NCBI GenBank assembly: GCA_006227805.1
Contig: SBFT01000219.1
Location: forward strand, 1 to 5,254
Reading direction: 5' to 3'
Source: Paracoccaceae bacterium
GTDB taxonomy: Bacteria; Pseudomonadota; Alphaproteobacteria; Rhodobacterales; Rhodobacteraceae
Length of the DNA: 5,254 nt
Each line of letters opens with the position of its first letter. Within the stretch, counting starts at the first letter, position 1. The notes below the pieces were generated by a model that was not told where the DNA came from, ran no database searches, and worked only from the letters and a program-made list of their open reading frames with translations. Positions 1 through 5,196 of this stretch are shown here, in pieces. The translations under genes were made by a program, and so were the position numbers.

Positions 1-299
1 CCGAGCCAGCGGTGGTTCATGTAGTACTGGGCGCATTTTTCCGCCGCTTCCGCAATCGGCTTCTGCGCCTGGCGCTTGGTGCCGACGAACAGGATGCGGC
101 CGTTCTTGGCCACGGTGTCGCGCACGACCTTCAGCGCCTCGTGCAGCATCGGCACGGTCTGCGTCAGGTCCATGATGTGGATGCCGTTGCGCGCGCCATA
201 GATGAAGGGCGACATGCGCGGGTTCCAGCGCTGCGTCTGGTGGCCGAAGTGGACGCCGGCTTCCAGAAGCTGACGCATGGTGAAATCAGGCAGAGCCAT
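1..299 (-). CDS. rpsB: 30S ribosomal protein S2, N-terminal 99 codons (cut by window edge)
   Basis: Small-subunit ribosomal protein S2, needed for 30S assembly and translation initiation in the cytoplasm. The translation begins MALPDFTMRQLLEAGVHFGH and contains the family hallmarks HFGHQTQRWNPRM (about residues 17-29), an IYGARNGIHIMDL stretch (about 33-45) and ILFVGTKRQA (about 69-78). These are characteristic of S2. The reading frame runs off the left edge after about 99 residues, against a usual length of about 240-260, so the gene is incomplete only because of the window. The ATG at 297-299 is chosen because an AAAGGA Shine-Dalgarno lies 8 nt upstream and the N-terminus matches the family. 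The usual downstream partner tsf would lie outside the window. The identification is secure. Confidence 0.97.
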   Translation of the reverse strand, partial: MALPDFTMRQLLEAGVHFGHQTQRWNPRMSPFIYGARNGIHIMDLTQTVPMLHEALKVVRDTVAKNGRILFVGTKRQAQKPIAEAAEKCAQYYMNHRWL

Positions 300-307
300 G
301 TCTCTTT

Positions 308-313
308 TCCTTT
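308..313 (-). promoter_or_regulatory. Ribosome binding site of rpsB
   Basis: On the minus strand this reads AAAGGA, 8 nt before the rpsB ATG, inside a purine-rich run (GGAAAGGAAAAGAGA). It is a strong Shine-Dalgarno at good spacing and fixes the start codon. Confidence 0.8.
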
Positions 314-333
314 CCGGTTTCATGCCTCGGCGG

Positions 334-417
334 GGGTCTCATCCCGGGTATCGGGACAACCGGCGGACCCGTGGGGATGTCTCCCCCAGGGGCCCAACCC
401 CGCCAGCGGGATTTGGG
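334..417 (-). promoter_or_regulatory. Structured 5' leader of rpsB (candidate S2 autoregulatory region)
   Basis: Three successive hairpins can be drawn in the transcript upstream of rpsB. In plus coordinates the first pairs 393-397 with 413-417 (CCCAA/TTGGG) and encloses 399-402/407-410 (CCCG/CGGG). The second pairs 373-377 with 382-386 (GGGGA/TCCCC). The third is nested: 334-338/366-370 (GGGTC/GACCC) outside 342-346/352-356 (TCCCG/CGGGA). In E. coli, S2 is known to repress its own operon through the rpsB leader. Whether this leader does the same is inference. High GC makes chance pairing easier, so the fold needs comparative support. Confidence 0.4.
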
Positions 418-424
418 TGCCGCG

Positions 425-453
425 CGTCTAGCAGCCTTGCGCGGCCAGCGCAA
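425..453 (-). promoter_or_regulatory. Possible rpsB promoter
   Basis: On the minus strand, TTGCGC (plus 448-453) is followed after 17 nt by TAGACG (plus 425-430). The first matches the alphaproteobacterial -35 TTGNNN pattern; the second is a poor -10 (three of six). Position fits a leader of about 120 nt before rpsB. The call rests on spacing and location rather than on strong boxes. Confidence 0.3.
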
Positions 454-456
454 CCC

Positions 457-480
457 CTCCGGCGGAGGGCGCCGCCGGAG
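457..480 (-). terminator. Hairpin downstream of bfr, terminator-like without a U tract
   Basis: CTCCGGCGG (457-465) pairs perfectly over 9 bp with CCGCCGGAG (472-480) around a 6-nt loop. It lies 61 nt past the bfr stop and before the presumed rpsB promoter, where a transcript end is expected. In the direction of transcription the stem is followed by GGGTTGCGC rather than a T run, so efficient intrinsic termination is uncertain. It may instead protect a 3' end or act with Rho. Confidence 0.45.
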
Positions 481-492
481 AGGGCGGGACAG

Positions 493-527
493 GCGTATTT
501 GGAACCAGAAAGAGGCGCAGGTCCGGG
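493..527 (-). repeat. Short intergenic motif, copy 1 (3' flank of bfr)
   Basis: In plus orientation it opens GCGTATTT, then ACCAGAAAGA, and closes with GTCCGGG. Copy 2 at 5197-5232 matches nearly base for base with one 1-nt indel and about four substitutions. Both copies begin 10-14 nt downstream of a stop codon on the minus strand and are flanked by GGCGGG-type sequence. It is markedly less GC-rich than its surroundings. From memory, similar CTTCTTTCTGGT..CAAATAC sequences recur between genes in Rhodobacterales genomes; this has not been verified here. Confidence 0.6.
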
Positions 528-540
528 CGAGGGGCGCGGT

Positions 541-1026
541 CTATTCGGCCTCGTCCATCTTCGAGGCGTTCAGCTGGGCGTAGTTCTGCTCGCCGATGCG
601 GTTGTAGAGGTCGAGTTGCGTCTCGAGGAAGTCGATATGGCCTTCCTCGTCCGCCAGAAGCTCCTCGAACAGTGCCATAGACACGAAATCCCCAGCTTCG
701 TGGCAATATTCGCGCGCTTCCTTGTAGAGCGCGCGGGCCTCCTGCTCGGCCGCCAGGTCGCATTCCAGGGTTTCCTTCGGCGTCTGGCCGATGCGCAGGG
801 GGTCGAGCTTCTGCAGGTTCGGATGGCCCTGCAGGAAGATGACGCGCGCGATCAGCTTGTCGGCGTGGTGCATCTCCTCGATCGATTCCTCGCGGCTTTT
901 CTTTGCCATGTGACCGAGGCCCCAATCCTCCTGCAGGCGGTAGTGCAGCCAATACTGGCTGACGGCCGTCAGTTCGCTGCGGATGGCGCGGTTGAGGTAG
1001 TCGATGACCTTGGGATCGCCTTGCAT
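541..1026 (-). CDS. bfr: Bacterioferritin (heme-containing ferritin)
   Basis: Stores iron as ferric mineral in a 24-subunit cytoplasmic cage, oxidising Fe(II) at a di-iron centre in each subunit. The 161-residue product is full length for Bfr (usually about 158-161). All ferroxidase ligands are present at canonical positions: Glu18, Glu51, His54, Glu94, Glu127 and His130, with Tyr25 alongside. Met52, the axial ligand of the inter-subunit heme, is also there, which separates Bfr from heme-free ferritins. The start at 1024-1026 (MQGDPKVIDYL) is set by an AAGGA Shine-Dalgarno 9 nt upstream and by the family N-terminus. A longer in-frame reading that reaches 1257 has no family support. The first 58 nt overlap the end of bfd in another frame, implying one transcript and possible translational coupling. 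Confidence 0.97.
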   Translation of the reverse strand: MQGDPKVIDYLNRAIRSELTAVSQYWLHYRLQEDWGLGHMAKKSREESIEEMHHADKLIARVIFLQGHPNLQKLDPLRIGQTPKETLECDLAAEQEARALYKEAREYCHEAGDFVSMALFEELLADEEGHIDFLETQLDLYNRIGEQNYAQLNASKMDEAE

Positions 1027-1271
1027 GGATCGTCGTCCTTGATGCTGGGAAGGTGAAAGGGTCTGGCTTGTGCGGGCTTGATCGCAAGATTGCCGTTGCG
1101 CCGCATCGTGTCCAGAAAAAGCGGCAGGCAGCCGGCGCAATCGGGTTCCAGCCCCAGCGCGCGATAGACCTTGCGGGGCGTGATCAGCGTCTCGGGATCG
1201 GCCTGCCGCATCCAGTCGATGGCCGAATGGATGTCGGTGCAGGTGATGTTGCGGCAATGGCAGACGATCAT
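969..1271 (-). CDS. bfd: Bacterioferritin-associated ferredoxin, [2Fe-2S] protein
   Basis: Bfd binds bacterioferritin and passes electrons to its heme so that stored Fe(III) is reduced and released. The product starts MIVCHCRNIT and carries the cluster ligands Cys4, Cys6, Cys45 and Cys48 (CxC ... CAGC), the BFD-like [2Fe-2S] fold signature. The gap between cysteine pairs is 38 residues, against about 31 in the E. coli protein as I recall it. The 100-residue length also exceeds the roughly 64 of E. coli Bfd: residues from about 65 on form a tail with no motif I know, and the last part overlaps bfr. I place the start at the ATG at 1269-1271 because CHC should sit at the N-terminus; the further in-frame TTG at 1311-1313 falls inside the promoter spacer. 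No clear Shine-Dalgarno precedes the ATG. It lies directly upstream of its partner bfr. Confidence 0.88.
   Translation of the reverse strand: MIVCHCRNITCTDIHSAIDWMRQADPETLITPRKVYRALGLEPDCAGCLPLFLDTMRRNGNLAIKPAQARPFHLPSIKDDDPCKAIPRSSTTSTAPSAAN
1036..1040 (-). promoter_or_regulatory. Ribosome binding site of bfr, inside the bfd reading frame
   Basis: On the minus strand AAGGA lies 9 nt before the bfr ATG. It is encoded within bfd, where it contributes to a Lys-Asp-Asp-Asp run. It selects the 161-residue Bfr start over longer in-frame readings. Confidence 0.7.
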
Positions 1272-1287
1272 GGCGAGAACCCGAGCG

Positions 1288-1316
1288 GTTTTGTCGGGAT
1301 TAAAACCTGACAAAAC
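1288..1316. promoter_or_regulatory. 29-bp dyad over the bfd promoter, candidate iron-responsive operator
   Basis: GTTTTGTC (1288-1295) and GACAAAAC (1309-1316) form a perfect 8-bp inverted repeat. Extending inward to the centre at 1302, 12 of 14 positions are complementary. The dyad is centred on the -10 box, the layout expected for repression. In alphaproteobacteria bacterioferritin genes are commonly controlled by Irr, Fur-type or Rrf2-type (RirA/IscR) regulators. I cannot assign which protein binds here from the sequence alone. Confidence 0.6.
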
Positions 1317-1327
1317 TAGTCAGTCAA
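1299..1327 (-). promoter_or_regulatory. Promoter of the bfd-bfr operon
   Basis: On the minus strand TTGACT (plus 1322-1327, five of six matches to TTGACA) is followed by an exact 17-nt spacer and TTTAAT (plus 1299-1304, five of six matches to TATAAT). This is the best sigma-70-type promoter in the window. Transcription would start near 1292, giving a leader of about 20 nt to the bfd ATG. The -35 box coincides with the TTG-ACT (Leu-Thr) codons at the end of olsA. Placement just before an iron-storage operon supports it. Confidence 0.75.
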
Positions 1328-2182
1328 GCCCCTGCCCTGCGACACTTGCGCCGCCGCGCCCAGGTGCGCCTGAAGGCCCTGCCGGACGACGGCTTCCAGA
1401 TGGGCGGCCAGGCGCTTGCGGTCGGGCCAGTCGGACACCTTCAGCGGCGGGTGATAGACGAGGTGCACCGAGCCCTGCCGCCGCGCCGCCAGCGTCTTCA
1501 CGAGGTGCGATCCGAAATCCATCTCGCCCCACCAGCCATAGAACCGGGCGGGCTGACCCTCGGGCGCGCGGTAGATCACGCTGACCGGCTGGATATGCAT
1601 GTGATTGCGCAGGACATCCGCCTGGAAGGCCGCGAACAGCGTGGTCTTGAACGGCAACACGCGCAGCCCGTCGGTCGATGTGCCTTCGGGAAAGAACAGG
1701 AGCTTGTGCCCCGCCAGAAGCCGCGCCTGGAAGATCAGCGTCTGCTCCTTCGCGCGCCTTGGATCGCGGTCGATGAAGACGGTGCCCGTGGAGCGCGCCA
1801 GCCAGCCGATTCCGGGCCAGCGCGCCACTTCGGATTTCGACACGAAATAGATGCGCTTGCGCGCGTTCAGCGCGAAGATGTCCAGCCACGAGACATGGTT
1901 GGCCACCACCGCGCCGCGTTCGCGCATCAGCGCGCCTTCGGTGGTAAAGCCCATGCCCAGGACCCGGAAGGCGTTGCGGCAGACGAATTGCGTGATCCAG
2001 GGCGTCCAGGGGCGGCGCATCCCGTAGAGCGGGCGTTCGACCAGCCGCAGCAGCAGCAGAAGGCCCAGGCAGCCGAAGACCAGCGTCCCCAGCACCAGCC
2101 CCCGCGCGCCTACAAGCACCCAGCCCCAGGGCCCGATGCGCACCGGATCGGGGGGGATGTCGCTGTCCCAGGTCTGGCTCAT
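1316..2182 (-). CDS. olsA: Lyso-ornithine lipid O-acyltransferase (PlsC-family 1-acyl-glycerol-3-phosphate acyltransferase fold)
   Basis: Transfers a second acyl chain from acyl-ACP to the hydroxyl of lyso-ornithine lipid, giving ornithine lipid at the inner face of the cytoplasmic membrane. The 288-residue protein has one strong N-terminal membrane segment (about residues 19-46, rich in Leu, Val and Gly). The PlsC signature follows: the catalytic NHVSWLD motif (His96, Asp101), VFIDRD (135-140), FPEGTSTDG (164-172), which binds the acyl acceptor, and QPVSVIY (198-204). PlsC sequence alone would allow phosphatidic acid synthesis. The olsA assignment rests on the adjacent olsB, and some OlsA proteins are reported to act on both substrates. 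The ATG at 2180-2182 overlaps the olsB stop by 4 nt, indicating translational coupling. The stop lies inside the bfd promoter and no terminator separates the two units. Confidence 0.88.
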   Translation of the reverse strand: MSQTWDSDIPPDPVRIGPWGWVLVGARGLVLGTLVFGCLGLLLLLRLVERPLYGMRRPWTPWITQFVCRNAFRVLGMGFTTEGALMRERGAVVANHVSWLDIFALNARKRIYFVSKSEVARWPGIGWLARSTGTVFIDRDPRRAKEQTLIFQARLLAGHKLLFFPEGTSTDGLRVLPFKTTLFAAFQADVLRNHMHIQPVSVIYRAPEGQPARFYGWWGEMDFGSHLVKTLAARRQGSVHLVYHPPLKVSDWPDRKRLAAHLEAVVRQGLQAHLGAAAQVSQGRGLTD

Positions 2183-2955
2183 GCCGGCCCTGCGCCCGGG
2201 TCGCGGGTGTAGAGCCGGCTCTGGCGCGCGTTCATCCGCGCGGTGTCCAGCACCAGGCAGATATCGGTGGTGTTGAAGGCATGGTCGATGAAGGCCCCCT
2301 CGCCCACCTGTCCGCCCAGGCGCAGATAGCCTTTGATCAGCGCGGGCATCCTCAGCATCGCCGCGCGCCGGTCGATGTCGTCCCGCCCGATCAGGTCCAT
2401 CCGCTGGAAGTGGCCCGGCAAGGCGCGGGGGCGCAGCGCGGGCGGTGCGAGGTGCTCGTGATGGAGCAGCGACAGCGGTTGCGCCAGCGCGGCCACATCG
2501 GTGCCGTGGAAACTGGCGACGCCGAAGAGGATCCCGATCCGATGGGCCGCCACGTAATCGGCCAGCGCCGCCCACAGGTGATACATCGCCATGCCGCCGC
2601 GATAATCGGCGTGCAGGCAGGACCGGCCCAGTTCCAGCAGCCGCCGCCCGCTGGCGCGCAGGGGGGACAGGTCGTATTCGCCTTCCGAATAGAACCGCCC
2701 CGCCGCAACCGCCTGATCGTCGCGCATCAGGCGGTAGACCCCCACCACCCGGTCGCCCTGCGCGCCGTCGGTCACGATCATCTGGTCGCAATGGGCGTCG
2801 AATTCGTCGCGCTCCAGTCCCCTCTCGTGATCGACCAGCGGGCCGCCCGCGCCCAACTCGCGCACGAAGACGTCATAGCGCAGCGCCTGGGCGGCGCGGT
2901 GCTCGGCCTCGGTCCGGGCGATCTTGACCCTCAGGGTCGTCTCTGGTCTGCGCAT
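2179..2955 (-). CDS. olsB: L-ornithine N-alpha-acyltransferase (3-hydroxyacyl-ACP dependent)
   Basis: Catalyses the first step of ornithine lipid synthesis, amide-linking a 3-hydroxy fatty acid from acyl carrier protein to ornithine. The 258-residue product belongs to the GNAT superfamily in the OlsB/hemolysin-like branch (Acetyltransf_5 type). Recognisable segments are LRYDVFVRELGA (25-36), EFDAHCDQMIV (51-61), the GRSCLHADYRGG core (110-121), LFGVASFHGTD (143-153) and, near the end, PALIKGYLRLGG (204-215) then GAFIDHAFNTTDICLVL (220-236). The length fits the family, and the C-terminal block is typical of OlsB. The ATG at 2953-2955 gives the family N-terminus, although no strong Shine-Dalgarno precedes it. 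The gene runs into olsA by an ATGA overlap. Ornithine lipids are phosphate-free membrane lipids, often raised under phosphate limitation; no Pho box was recognised here. Confidence 0.9.
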   Translation of the reverse strand: MRRPETTLRVKIARTEAEHRAAQALRYDVFVRELGAGGPLVDHERGLERDEFDAHCDQMIVTDGAQGDRVVGVYRLMRDDQAVAAGRFYSEGEYDLSPLRASGRRLLELGRSCLHADYRGGMAMYHLWAALADYVAAHRIGILFGVASFHGTDVAALAQPLSLLHHEHLAPPALRPRALPGHFQRMDLIGRDDIDRRAAMLRMPALIKGYLRLGGQVGEGAFIDHAFNTTDICLVLDTARMNARQSRLYTRDPGAGPA

Positions 2956-3036
2956 CGGCTGGGGGCTTCGCTGGCGGCTTCGGGGCGATACGGACCGGGG
3001 CGCGGGGCGGTGCGCGGCCGGCCTGAGGCTGCGCGC

Positions 3037-3065
3037 GCCATACCCCGTCGCCCGCTCCGGCGCAA
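3037..3065 (-). promoter_or_regulatory. Possible promoter of olsBA
   Basis: On the minus strand TTGCGC (plus 3060-3065) is followed by a 17-nt spacer and TATGGC (plus 3037-3042). Both hexamers are moderate matches at ideal spacing, in the 128-bp gap upstream of olsB, giving a leader of about 75 nt. The GC-rich -10 flank and the lack of other support keep this tentative. Nothing else was identified in the gap. Confidence 0.4.
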
Positions 3066-3083
3066 GCTTGGCGACAGGTGCGC

Positions 3084-3266
3084 CTAGGGCTCGAAGACCG
3101 GCACCAGATCGACCCGGGTGCCGTCGATCACCAGCTTGCCCTCCTCGGGGAAGTTCACGGTGATCTTGCCGCCGATGTTGGATTGCACCTGCCCTACACC
3201 CCATTGGGGAAAATTCGGGTGACGCACACGCATACCGGGTGTAAAGATGGAGTTCAGGTCATTCAT
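3084..3266 (-). CDS. Small DUF3553 protein of unknown function
   Basis: A 60-residue soluble protein with no signal peptide or membrane segment. Almost all of it is a single small domain: PGMRVRHPNFPQWGVGQVQS (residues 10-29) then IGGKITVNFPEEGK (31-44) and VIDGTRVDLVPVF (46-58). This is the DUF3553 pattern, predicted beta-rich, which also occurs as a C-terminal extension of some UvrD/PcrA-type helicases, where a nucleic-acid or RNA polymerase contact has been suggested. Stand-alone copies are common in Rhodobacterales. No function can be assigned from the sequence. The ATG at 3264-3266 is the only one giving the complete domain; it has no evident Shine-Dalgarno. The gene is divergent from chpT, with 21 bp between start codons, so its promoter must lie in the chpT coding region. 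Confidence 0.85.
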   Translation of the reverse strand: MNDLNSIFTPGMRVRHPNFPQWGVGQVQSNIGGKITVNFPEEGKLVIDGTRVDLVPVFEP

Positions 3267-3287
3267 CCAGATGGATCTAACACGAAA

Positions 3288-3884
3288 ATGGGCACGTCAA
3301 ATCTCAATCTCGCAGGTCTGATCGGATCGCGCATCTGCCATGACCTGATTTCCCCCATCGGCGCCATTCACAACGGTCTGGAACTGATCGGCCTGTCCCA
3401 GGGCGACCACAGGGACGAACTGGGCCTGATTTCGCAAAGCGCCGACAATGCGGGCGCGCGCATCCGCTTTTTCCGGCTGGCCTTCGGACCGGGCAGCGAC
3501 GAGGCCCTGCCCCGCGCCGAGATCGAGGCGGTGCTGCGCGATCTTCAGCAGGGCCACCGCCTGCGCCTGCACTGGCAGGTCGCGGGGCCCGCGCCGCGCA
3601 ACCTCGTGCGGCTGGCCTTCCTGGGCATCATGTGCGCCGAAACCGCGATGCCCTATGGCGGCGACATCGCGGTGACCGCGGATGGCGGGACCTGGTCGGT
3701 CGGCGGGACCGCGCCGCGGCTCAACATCGCCGAGGATCTCTGGCGCCCGCTCCTGCGCGGCGAGCCTCCCGCCGACGTGACGCCCGCGCATGTCCAGTTC
3801 GCGCTGATCGCGCTGGTGGCGGGCGATCTGGGGCGCGCACTTGCGGTCGAGCTGGCCGAGGACCGCCTGCGCCTGCGGTTCTGA
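3288..3884 (+). CDS. chpT: Histidine phosphotransferase ChpT
   Basis: Relays phosphate from the hybrid kinase CckA to the response regulators CtrA and CpdR. In Caulobacter this governs the cell cycle; in Rhodobacterales the same relay controls motility, quorum-linked traits and gene transfer agents. The product is 198 residues. Near the N-terminus, SRICHDLISPIGAIHNGLEL (14-33) is the helical phosphoacceptor motif, with His18 the expected phosphorylated residue followed by Asp19 and the SPxGAI turn. A degenerate histidine-kinase-like C-terminal domain follows (about 75-198), with no recognisable ATP-binding N or G boxes, as expected for ChpT. It is somewhat shorter than the Caulobacter protein as I recall it. 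The ATG at 3288-3290 is preceded by a weak GGAT element 11 nt upstream; upstream in-frame codons read antisense to the DUF3553 gene and look non-coding. Confidence 0.9.
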   Translation: MGTSNLNLAGLIGSRICHDLISPIGAIHNGLELIGLSQGDHRDELGLISQSADNAGARIRFFRLAFGPGSDEALPRAEIEAVLRDLQQGHRLRLHWQVAGPAPRNLVRLAFLGIMCAETAMPYGGDIAVTADGGTWSVGGTAPRLNIAEDLWRPLLRGEPPADVTPAHVQFALIALVAGDLGRALAVELAEDRLRLRF

Positions 3885-3888
3885 GGGC

Positions 3889-5154
3889 TCAGCCCCGGAC
3901 CGCGCCGTCGCCGGTCACCAGGTATTTGAAGCTGGTCAATTGTTCGGCGCCCACCGGCCCGCGCGCATGCATCTTGCCCGTGGCGATGCCGATTTCCGCG
4001 CCCATGCCGAATTCGCCCCCGTCGGCGAACTGGGTCGAGGCATTGTGCATCAGGATCGCGCTGTCGAGCCGTTCGAAGAAGCGGTCGCGGGCGGCCAGAT
4101 CCTCGGTCAGGATGCAGTCGGTATGATCCGAGCCATAGGTGCGGATATGCGCGATCGCCCCGTCGATGTCGTCCACGACCTTCGCGGCGATGTCCATGTC
4201 CAGGTATTCGCGGCCCCAGTCCCGGTCCGTCGCGGGGATCGTGCCCGCGATCTTCCGGAGCGCCGCGTCGGCATGGACGCGCACGCCCGCGTCGATCAGT
4301 GCGCGGATCACGTCCTGCCCGATCGTGTCGGCGATGTCGCGATGGATCAGCAGGCATTCCGCCGCGCCGCAGATGCCCGTGCGCCGCGTCTTGGCGTTCA
4401 GCACCACGCGCAGCGCCTTTGCAGGGTCGGCGGCGCGGTCGAGATAGATGTGAACGATCCCTTCCAGATGCGCGAAGACCGGCACGCGCGCCTCGCGCTG
4501 GACAAGACCCACCAGGCCCTTGCCCCCGCGCGGCACGATCACGTCGATGAAGTCCGTCATCGCCAGCATTTCCGACACCGCCGCGCGGTCCCGCGTCGGC
4601 ACCAGCTGGATCGCGTCTTCGGGCAGGCCCGCCGCGCGCAGTCCGTCGACCAGGCAGCCATGGAGCGCCGCCGAGGAATGAAAGCTCTCCGAGCCGCCGC
4701 GCAGGATCACCGCGTTGCCGGCCTTCAGGCAGAGCGCGCCCGCATCCGCCGTCACGTTGGGCCGGCTTTCATAGATCACGCCGACGACGCCCAGAGGCGT
4801 GCGCACGCGCCGGATATGCAGGCCATTGGGCCGGTCCCATTCGGCCATGACCTGGCCTACCGGATCCTCCTGCGCCGCCACCGCGCGCAGCCCACGGGCG
4901 ATCCCCTCGATCCGCGCGGCGTCCAGCATCAGCCGGTCCAGCATCGCGGGCGAGAGGCCTTTTTCGCGCCCATATTCCATGTCGCGCGCATTGGCGGCGA
5001 TGATGGCGGTGGTTGCCGCGCTCACCGCGTCGGCGGCGGCCTCAAGCGCGGCGCGCTTGGCCTGCGGATCGGCGAAGGCCAGTTCGGCCGCGGCGGCGCG
5101 CGCGCGCGTGCCGATCTCGGCCATCAGGGCGGGGATGTCGTCGAGGTCCTTCAT
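3889..5154 (-). CDS. proA: Glutamate-5-semialdehyde dehydrogenase (gamma-glutamyl phosphate reductase)
   Basis: Second enzyme of proline synthesis: reduces gamma-glutamyl phosphate with NADPH to glutamate-5-semialdehyde, which cyclises to pyrroline-5-carboxylate. The 421-residue protein is full length for ProA and of the aldehyde dehydrogenase fold. Visible blocks are GVVGVIYESRPNVTADA (122-138, cofactor domain), LKAGNAVILRGGSES (143-157), LNAKTRRTGICGAAECL (252-268) with Cys262 as the expected catalytic thiol, NASTQFADGGEFGMGAEIG (371-389) and the closing HARGPVGAEQLTSFKY (396-411). The ATG at 5152-5154 is fixed by an AAGGA Shine-Dalgarno 6 nt upstream. The gene sits 87 bp downstream of a probable proB end, the usual order. 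Its stop is 4 bp from the convergent chpT stop. Confidence 0.97.
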   Translation of the reverse strand: MKDLDDIPALMAEIGTRARAAAAELAFADPQAKRAALEAAADAVSAATTAIIAANARDMEYGREKGLSPAMLDRLMLDAARIEGIARGLRAVAAQEDPVGQVMAEWDRPNGLHIRRVRTPLGVVGVIYESRPNVTADAGALCLKAGNAVILRGGSESFHSSAALHGCLVDGLRAAGLPEDAIQLVPTRDRAAVSEMLAMTDFIDVIVPRGGKGLVGLVQREARVPVFAHLEGIVHIYLDRAADPAKALRVVLNAKTRRTGICGAAECLLIHRDIADTIGQDVIRALIDAGVRVHADAALRKIAGTIPATDRDWGREYLDMDIAAKVVDDIDGAIAHIRTYGSDHTDCILTEDLAARDRFFERLDSAILMHNASTQFADGGEFGMGAEIGIATGKMHARGPVGAEQLTSFKYLVTGDGAVRG

Positions 5155-5160
5155 CCTTGA

Positions 5161-5165
5161 TCCTT
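5161..5165 (-). promoter_or_regulatory. Ribosome binding site of proA
   Basis: On the minus strand AAGGA (within GAAGGATC) lies 6 nt before the proA ATG. It is a clear Shine-Dalgarno that fixes the start codon. Confidence 0.75.
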
Positions 5166-5196
5166 CACGTCTCGCACTGCGGCGGGGGCAGGATAT

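Noticed and set aside
541..1257. 238-codon version of bacterioferritin
   Set aside because: The extra 77 residues are bfd read in the wrong frame, and a good Shine-Dalgarno precedes the standard Bfr start at 1026.
1311..1313. TTG start for bfd, 14 codons upstream of the chosen ATG
   Set aside because: The codon lies between the -35 and -10 boxes of the predicted promoter, so it would not be in the transcript, and Bfd proteins begin immediately before the CxC motif.
1316..2791. 491-codon reading that extends olsA upstream through olsB
   Set aside because: The extra N-terminal 203 residues are low-complexity Arg/Gly/Pro/Ala and overlap the well-supported olsB in another frame. The PlsC family start is the ATG at 2180-2182.
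3059..3084. GGCGCA/TGCGCC 6-bp hairpin just after the DUF3553 stop, considered as a terminator
   Set aside because: The loop is 14 nt, there is no T run, and it overlaps the candidate olsB -35 box; in DNA this GC-rich it is easily due to chance.
2956..3204. N-terminal extension of olsB towards 3204
   Set aside because: The extension covers the DUF3553 gene in another frame and has no similarity to the OlsB N-terminus; the candidate promoter also lies inside it.
3841..5160. 439-codon open frame on the plus strand opposite proA
   Set aside because: It is a shadow of proA in GC-rich DNA: rich in Arg, His, Ala and Asp, with no recognisable domain, while the opposite strand encodes a textbook full-length ProA.
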